The notes under the pieces were generated by a model. It ran no database searches, had not been told where the DNA came from, and saw only the letters and a program-made list of their open reading frames with translations. DNA of 9,518 bases. It comes from Rubrobacter sp. Its GTDB lineage: Bacteria > Actinomycetota > Rubrobacteria > Rubrobacterales > Rubrobacteraceae. This document shows positions 5,545 to 9,518 of the stretch, one piece after another. The stretch covers positions 1 to 9,518 of the forward strand of contig JADDPR010000263.1 of assembly GCA_016781775.1 (NCBI GenBank). The letters run 5' to 3'. Within the stretch, counting starts at the first letter, position 1, and the number at the start of each line of letters is the position of its first letter. Both the position numbers and the translations under genes were made by a program.

Positions 5545-6230
5545 CTCCCGACCTCTTGCCGAAGCCGGGCGCCGAGGATCGCCTCGGCGAAGATGAGATC
5601 GGCAGGCTCCGTCAGCTTGATGTTGGTCTTCTCGCCCGGGACCACGACGACGCGCCCGCCCGACGCCTCGACGAGGGAGGCGTCGTCCGTGGCGACGCGC
5701 AACGACCCTTCGGAGGCGCCGTACACCTCGCGCAAGACCCCCAAAGGGAAGGCCTGCGGCGTTTGCACGGCATGGAGCCTCGATCGGTCGAGGGTCTCCT
5801 TGACGCAGCCGCCCTCGGCGACCTTTATGGTGTCCGGGACCGGTATGGACGGCACCACCCCGTCGACGCCGTCCGAGAGCGCGGCTTCCACGACGCGCCC
5901 GACAAGCTCCGGGGTCAGAAGGCACCGGGCGCCGTCGTGGACGAGGACGATGGTCTCCGGCGGCTCGTCGGCGAGAAGCTTCAAACCGTTCCTGGTGGAG
6001 AGCGAGCGGGCCTCGCCGGGCAAGGCGCAGCCGGCGTACTTCGCGACGCCCGCCTCGCGGGCCAACTCCTCGACCCGCTCGCCGTCCCCGACGGCGTGGA
6101 TCCTGGTTACCGCAGCGCACTCCTCGAAGGCGCGCAGGGTGTGGAGGAGGGCAGGGAGCCCCAGGAGGTCGAGAAACTGCTTCGGGCGACCCATACGGGT
6201 GCCCGACCCACCGGCGAGCACGAGCGCCAC
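5541..6230 (-). CDS. ispD: 2-C-methyl-D-erythritol 4-phosphate cytidylyltransferase
   Basis: A 229-residue nucleotidyltransferase that joins CTP and MEP to form CDP-methylerythritol. The N terminus shows the nucleotide-binding signature LVLAGGSGTRMGRPKQF (3-19). Then come VHDGAR (98-102, metal-binding Asp99), VPDTIK (131-136), the LDRSRLHAVQTPQAF segment (147-161, Arg149 equivalent to catalytic Arg157 of E. coli), TDDASLVE (181-188) and NIKLTEPADL (203-212, Lys205 equivalent to Lys213). The GTG at 6228-6230 is the only plausible start: the in-frame codons upstream contain no ATG, GTG or TTG near the conserved N terminus. It lies 41 nt after the carD stop, the widest gap in the operon, with only a weak AAGG in between. 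The TGA overlaps the ispF TTG. Confidence 0.95.
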   Translation of the reverse strand: MALVLAGGSGTRMGRPKQFLDLLGLPALLHTLRAFEECAAVTRIHAVGDGERVEELAREAGVAKYAGCALPGEARSLSTRNGLKLLADEPPETIVLVHDGARCLLTPELVGRVVEAALSDGVDGVVPSIPVPDTIKVAEGGCVKETLDRSRLHAVQTPQAFPLGVLREVYGASEGSLRVATDDASLVEASGGRVVVVPGEKTNIKLTEPADLIFAEAILGARLRQEVGS

Positions 6231-6271
6231 GACCGGCGCGATCGTGGCCTTGCGTTTCGGGGCGCTACAGG

Positions 6272-6829
6272 CTATTTGCCGTCGCCCCCGGCGCCGTCTT
6301 TCAGCGCGTCGTCGAGGATCTTATCGGCCTCGGCGGCCTCGAGGTCGCGCACCAGGGCCACCTCGGAGGCGAGAATCTGGCGGGCCTTCATCAGCATGGT
6401 CCGCTCGCCGGTCGAGAGGCCGTTCGCCGAGTTGAAGCGGGAGAGGTTACGGACCACCTCGGCGACCTGCTGGATCTCCCCGCTCTTGATCTTGTTCTGG
6501 TTGTGCTTGAGCCGGTGATTCCAGTTTGGAGGCATCTCCGTGACCTCGCCACCGAGTATGGTGAGCGCCTCCTCGACGCTCTCTTCGTCCGCGCAGGCCC
6601 TCAGGCCCGTGTCCCCCTCGGCGGGGATGCTGACGGTCAACTCCGAGTCCGGCAGGTACACGACGTAGTAACGCCGGACCTCGCCGAGGATCGTCTTCTC
6701 TTCCACCCCAGAGATGCATCCCGCCCCATGGTTCGGGTACACGACCCGGTCCCCCTCGGCGAACGTCACCCGGGTAACCTCTCCGTTGCTCGTCCCATTA
6801 CCATCGTTGTTCGTCGACTCCGCGGCCAT
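6272..6829 (-). CDS. carD: CarD/CdnL-family transcriptional regulator
   Basis: A 185-residue RNA polymerase-binding protein. The N-terminal RNAP-interaction domain (about 23-80) has FAEGDRVVYPNHGAGCISG, typical of the CarD_CdnL_TRCF domain that binds the beta subunit. The helical C-terminal domain has PPNWNHRLKHNQNKIKSG (100-117), followed by VAEVVRNL and MLMKARQILASEVAL. Trp103 corresponds to mycobacterial Trp85, which wedges into the upstream edge of the promoter bubble and stabilises open complexes. Compared with the roughly 162-residue mycobacterial protein as I remember it, there is an extra polar, Asn/Gly-rich N-terminal tail of about 20 residues. The ATG at 6827-6829 directly follows the disA TAG and has a strong GGGGAGG 8 nt upstream. 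In B. subtilis this position holds yacL. Whether it feeds back on rRNA/tRNA promoters here is inference. Confidence 0.94.
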   Translation of the reverse strand: MAAESTNNDGNGTSNGEVTRVTFAEGDRVVYPNHGAGCISGVEEKTILGEVRRYYVVYLPDSELTVSIPAEGDTGLRACADEESVEEALTILGGEVTEMPPNWNHRLKHNQNKIKSGEIQQVAEVVRNLSRFNSANGLSTGERTMLMKARQILASEVALVRDLEAAEADKILDDALKDGAGGDGK

Positions 6830-7912
6830 CTAAAGTACCTCCCCAGAGCTTTCTAAGCTTCGCTGCCGCTTCAGGCCGCGCCGGATGGCGCGCGCCCGGG
6901 CCTGGCCCACGCCCTCCACGTCGTCTAGATCCTCCTCCGTCGCCTCGAGCAGCTCTTTCAAGGAGCCGAACTCGGCGATGAGCTTCTCGGCGACGCGACC
7001 CGGCAGGCGCGGCACCCGCACAAGCTGGCGGTAGCCGCGCGGCTTGAGGAGGAAGTCTTCCGCCTGCTCGACCGGCCCGTATCCCAACACCTGCGTGATC
7101 TCCATCGGATCCGAGAGCGCCTCGGTCGAGAGCTCGCGCAGCCGTTCCCGGACGTCCCTGTAGTCGATCCCCTCGGCGGAGTAGTCTCGAATGAGCGCGT
7201 CGTATTGCTCGGGGACGTTGTGGAAGGCCTGCTCGAGCTGCATCTCGATGAGCCTCCCTTCCCTCCCGAGCTCCCTGACGTAAGCTTCGATCTCCTCGGC
7301 TATCCGCACGGAGTACTCGAAGGTGCTCACGGCGCTTACCACCTCCCGCAAGGTCACCACCCCGTCGTACTCGTGCAGGGTCAACAGCCGGGCCTCCTCG
7401 CGCAACCTCCTCGTAAACTTCTCCAGGGTCGCGAGGGCGCTGCTCGCCTTGCTGAGGACGACGCTGATGTCCTCCAAAACGTGCGGACCGCTGTTGCCGC
7501 GATACAAGCTGACGACCCGCCGCCGCTCGGAGACGACCACGACGAGGTTCCCCGTCTGCCGGGCCGTGCGGTGGCCCGCGATGTGGCGCGTGCCGGTCTC
7601 GTCCGAGTGGAGCAAGGGGTCCGGGTTGAGCAGGACGTTCGCGTAATGGATCATGGAAACGTCGGGCGAGACCACTATGGCACCGTCCATCTTCGCGAGT
7701 TCGTAGAGCCGCGTCGGCGTAAAGTCGAGGTCCATCTTCATGCCACCGGAGATCAAACCCTGCTTCTCCAGCTTCTGCGGGTTGGCCACGACGATCAGAG
7801 CCCCATTGTGCGCCCTGATGATGTTATCTATGGCATCCCGGAGAGGCGTCCCGGGGGCCACGAGAGCCAGGGATCTGGCAAGCTCCGTCGAAAGGTCCCG
7901 CTGGGGGCTCAA
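6830..7912 (-). CDS. disA: DNA integrity scanning protein DisA, diadenylate cyclase
   Basis: A 360-residue protein that makes cyclic di-AMP from two ATP and scans DNA for branched structures. The N-terminal DAC domain (about 1-145) has VAPGTPLRDAIDNIIRA (18-34), LYELAKMDGAIVVS (69-82, catalytic Asp76-Gly77-Ala78) and ETGTRH (105-110). A helical spine follows (about 150-290), then a C-terminal helix-hairpin-helix DNA-binding domain with RVPRLPGRVAEKLIAEFG (299-316) and DDVEGVGQARARAIRRGLKR. Length fits the usual 350-360. The residue after Thr-Arg-His is Ile111, where the family RHR motif has Arg. The start is TTG at 7910-7912, overlapping the radA TGA. No ATG exists before Met58, and starting there would lose part of the DAC domain. 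RadA is known to modulate DisA activity in B. subtilis, consistent with the pairing. Confidence 0.95.
   Translation of the reverse strand: MSPQRDLSTELARSLALVAPGTPLRDAIDNIIRAHNGALIVVANPQKLEKQGLISGGMKMDLDFTPTRLYELAKMDGAIVVSPDVSMIHYANVLLNPDPLLHSDETGTRHIAGHRTARQTGNLVVVVSERRRVVSLYRGNSGPHVLEDISVVLSKASSALATLEKFTRRLREEARLLTLHEYDGVVTLREVVSAVSTFEYSVRIAEEIEAYVRELGREGRLIEMQLEQAFHNVPEQYDALIRDYSAEGIDYRDVRERLRELSTEALSDPMEITQVLGYGPVEQAEDFLLKPRGYRQLVRVPRLPGRVAEKLIAEFGSLKELLEATEEDLDDVEGVGQARARAIRRGLKRQRSLESSGEVL
6838..6844 (-). promoter_or_regulatory. Strong Shine-Dalgarno sequence of carD
   Basis: GGGGAGG on the minus strand, 8 nt before the carD ATG and inside the last codons of disA. It is the best-placed ribosome binding site in the operon and fixes the carD start. 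CarD may therefore be translated more strongly than its neighbours, several of which have weak or no such site. Confidence 0.75.
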
Positions 7913-9327
7913 ATCAAGGCCGCCCCCACGGCCTCATCGAGCGTCTTGACCTCGAACACTGCGTCTTCCTTCCTGTTCGCTCGACCGTTCGACGCACCGT
8001 TTCGAGCGCCTGCTCTGGAACCCTCGGACGCGCCTTCCGGGGCTATTATACGCCCGAACCCGAGCTTGCGAAGCTCGGCCACGCGGCGCGGCCCCCCGGA
8101 GACGAAACGAACATCTCCCGTGAGCCCAACCTCCCCGAAGCACGCGGCCCCCGCCTCCACCGGCCGATCCCTGAGGGCCGAGGCGATCGCCAGCGCTACC
8201 CCGAGGTCCGCGGCCGGCTCCTCGACCCTGACCCCGCCCGTGACGTTCACGTACACGTCCTGATCCCCGAGGACGAGCCCCGCCCTTCGGGAGAGGACCG
8301 CGCACAGCATGTTCACCCTCCCTGTGTCGAACCCATTCGCAACGCGCCGCGGCACGGCGAGCGGGCTCGGCGCCACGAGGCTCTCGATCTCCACGAGCAT
8401 CGGCCGCGTCCCCTCCATGAGACACACGGTCACTACCCCCGGCGGCACCCCGCCCTCGCGCGTGCTCAGAAAGAACGCCGAAGGGTCCTCGACCTCGACC
8501 ATCCCGCCGCCCGTCATCTCGAAGACCCCAACCTCGTTTGTCGAGCCGAACCGGTTCTTCAGGGCCCGCAAGATGCGGAACGCCTGGTAGCGATCCCCCT
8601 CGAACTGCAGGACCGTATCCACCATGTGCTCCAGGACGCGGGGACCTGCGATCGAGCCCTCTTTCGTGACGTGCCCGACGAGGATCACCGTGATCCCCTC
8701 CGCCTTCGCGAGCCGCATCAGCCTCGCCGCCGTCTCCCTCACCTGCCCCACGCCCCCGGGCGCCCCCGTCAGCTCCGGCGAGTACAAAGTCTGTATCGAG
8801 TCCACGACCACGACCCTCGGCCGCTCCTCCAGGATGGTCGCCTCGATCACGTCCACGTCCGTCTCCGAGAGCACTCGGAACCCCGCGTCCCCTACCCCGA
8901 GCCGCCGCGCCGAGAGCGCCACCTGCCGGGGCGACTCCTCCCCCGAGACCATCAGGCAACCTTCACCGAGATGCCCCATCACCTGCAACAACAGCGTACT
9001 CTTGCCGACCCCCGGCTCCCCGCCGACGAGGACGAGCGAGCCCGGCACGATCCCACCGCCTAAGACCCGGTCCAACTCCCCCACCCCGGTGGAGACTCTA
9101 CCGCCCTCGCGCTCCGCCCGAACCTCGCTCAGCGCCAGCGTCGAGCCCGCCGCCCTCCGACCCGGCGCCTTCGCGTTCGCAGCCCTCGCCGCGAACCCCA
9201 CGGCCTTCTTGTCCTCCCTCGCCTCCTCGACGAGGGTACTCCACTCCCCGCATTCCGGGCATCGGCCCAACCACTTCGGCTCCTGGTGACCGCAGTTCGA
9301 GCAGGTAAACACGCTTTTGGTAGCCAT
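7909..9327 (-). CDS. radA: DNA repair protein RadA (Sms), RecA-like branch-migration ATPase
   Basis: A 472-residue cytosolic ATPase that helps RecA during recombination and processes branched DNA intermediates. Domains in order: an N-terminal C4 zinc finger (Cys9, Cys12, Cys23, Cys26); a RecA-like core with Walker A GEPGVGKST (103-111) and Walker B VVVVDS (172-177); the RadA-specific KNRFGS motif (257-262); and a C-terminal Lon-protease-like domain (about 290-472) without protease function. Length is slightly above the usual 450-460. The excess lies near the C terminus, where residues 432-454 form a Gly/Ala/Asn/Arg-rich low-complexity insert in the Lon-like domain. The ATG at 9325-9327 has no Shine-Dalgarno. 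A -10-like box only 6 nt upstream suggests leaderless translation. It is the first gene of the operon and overlaps disA by 4 nt (TTGA). Confidence 0.97.
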   Translation of the reverse strand: MATKSVFTCSNCGHQEPKWLGRCPECGEWSTLVEEAREDKKAVGFAARAANAKAPGRRAAGSTLALSEVRAEREGGRVSTGVGELDRVLGGGIVPGSLVLVGGEPGVGKSTLLLQVMGHLGEGCLMVSGEESPRQVALSARRLGVGDAGFRVLSETDVDVIEATILEERPRVVVVDSIQTLYSPELTGAPGGVGQVRETAARLMRLAKAEGITVILVGHVTKEGSIAGPRVLEHMVDTVLQFEGDRYQAFRILRALKNRFGSTNEVGVFEMTGGGMVEVEDPSAFFLSTREGGVPPGVVTVCLMEGTRPMLVEIESLVAPSPLAVPRRVANGFDTGRVNMLCAVLSRRAGLVLGDQDVYVNVTGGVRVEEPAADLGVALAIASALRDRPVEAGAACFGEVGLTGDVRFVSGGPRRVAELRKLGFGRIIAPEGASEGSRAGARNGASNGRANRKEDAVFEVKTLDEAVGAALI

Positions 9328-9333
9328 GAGTTA

Positions 9334-9339
9334 ATTGTA
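9334..9339 (-). promoter_or_regulatory. -10 box of the radA operon promoter (leaderless)
   Basis: TACAAT on the minus strand matches the -10 consensus at 5 of 6 positions and is followed by TAACTC and then the radA ATG. A start about 7 nt downstream falls on or next to the A of ATG, so the mRNA would have essentially no leader. This agrees with the missing Shine-Dalgarno. The -35 region is weak (TGAAGT at 18 nt spacing). No other promoter is apparent before the nine-gene run. Confidence 0.5.
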
Positions 9340-9428
9340 CGAGACGGGCGCAGATTTACTTCACGAGCGCACATCCGTTCTTCGGGCTTCGGGCCGAGGA
9401 CCGAATCGTCGAGTATCCCTGGCTAGAT

Positions 9429-9460
9429 GCACGCTACCCGCCCGTTATGGGTACCCGTGC
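9429..9460. other. Imperfect inverted repeat in the intergenic region right of radA
   Basis: GCACG (9429-9433) pairs with CGTGC (9456-9460). TACCC (9435-9439) pairs with GGGTA (9449-9453). A small asymmetric bulge (C9434 against C9454-C9455) separates the two stems and the loop is 9 nt. There is no T run on either side, so it is not a classical terminator. It lies 20 nt before the candidate rightward ribosome binding site and about 90 nt upstream of the radA promoter, so it could be an operator or a leader hairpin. The rest of 9340-9480 shows nothing I can name. Confidence 0.35.
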
Positions 9461-9489
9461 AGGGACGAGGCGCTAAACGAAGGAGGATC

Positions 9490-9518
9490 TTGAGAGCCGA
9501 AGACGTTTTACACCTTAT
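9490..9518 (+). CDS. Possible start of a divergent, rightward gene (first codons only)
   Basis: A perfect AAGGAGG (9480-9486) is followed after 3 nt by TTG AGA GCC GAA GAC GTT TTA CAC CTT, reading MRAEDVLHL before the window ends. The spacing is shorter than ideal and the start is a rare codon, so another start beyond the edge is possible. The short peptide resembles the N terminus of some nucleotidyltransferases (AEDVL...), but nine residues cannot support a function. If real, it makes 9328-9489 the divergent control region between this gene and radA. Confidence 0.3.

Noticed and set aside
5545..6120. Upstream extension of the ispF frame
   Set aside because: Overlaps ispD and is Arg-rich nonsense. 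Homology to IspF begins at the TTG near 5544.
4759..6435. 558-residue open frame on the plus strand
   Set aside because: Antisense shadow of gltX, ispF, ispD and carD. No family features, and all four opposite-strand genes are firmly identified.
1..9518. CRISPR array, insertion sequence, prophage, riboswitch or T-box
   Set aside because: No regularly spaced repeats, transposase or integrase genes were seen, and no T-box element was seen upstream of gltX or cysS, which follow other genes by only 3 nt.

Overview
The window looks like a conserved housekeeping stretch of a high-GC, deep-branching actinobacterium. Rubrobacter or a relative is my best guess, by inference. The reasons are the GC-rich coding bias, a CarD that aligns closely with the mycobacterial protein as I remember it, DisA next to RadA, and the tRNA/tuf context. 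Every gene I can support is on the minus strand, so transcription runs right to left. A possible rightward gene starts in the last 29 bases.

Layout from right to left (5' to 3' on the minus strand). A probable promoter whose -10 box lies only 6 nt from the radA start codon suggests a leaderless message. A tightly packed nine-gene run follows: radA (DNA recombination/repair), disA (c-di-AMP synthase), carD (RNA polymerase regulator), ispD and ispF (MEP isoprenoid pathway), gltX and cysS (aminoacyl-tRNA synthetases), rlmB (23S rRNA 2'-O-methyltransferase) and a YacP/Rae1-like NYN ribonuclease. Most junctions overlap or are 0-10 nt apart; only carD-ispD has a gap of about 40 nt. The order closely follows the B. 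subtilis radA-disA-yacL-ispD-ispF-gltX-cysE-cysS-mrnC-rlmB-rae1 cluster. Here carD sits where yacL would be, and cysE and mrnC are absent.

Left of this run is a roughly 190-bp intergenic segment with several small hairpins and a possible extended -10 promoter. It is followed by tRNA-Thr(UGU) and a small three-helix membrane protein gene whose start codon lies 4 nt past the mature tRNA end. A second promoter then drives tRNA-Tyr(GUA), tRNA-Thr(GGU) and tRNA-Met(CAU), and at the left edge the first 17 codons of tuf (EF-Tu). This recalls the tRNA-tufB operon of E. coli.

Most genes serve translation: EF-Tu, tRNAs, two synthetases, rRNA methylation and a probable ribosome-associated nuclease. They are joined to genome maintenance and c-di-AMP signalling (RadA, DisA), global transcription control (CarD) and isoprenoid precursor synthesis (IspD, IspF). 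I see no mobile element, CRISPR array, defence system or obviously new multi-gene system. The points worth a second look are an unusually short GluRS lacking the Cys-containing segment, a DisA with an altered RHR motif, the hairpin-rich leader, the tRNA/membrane-gene junction and the leaderless radA.
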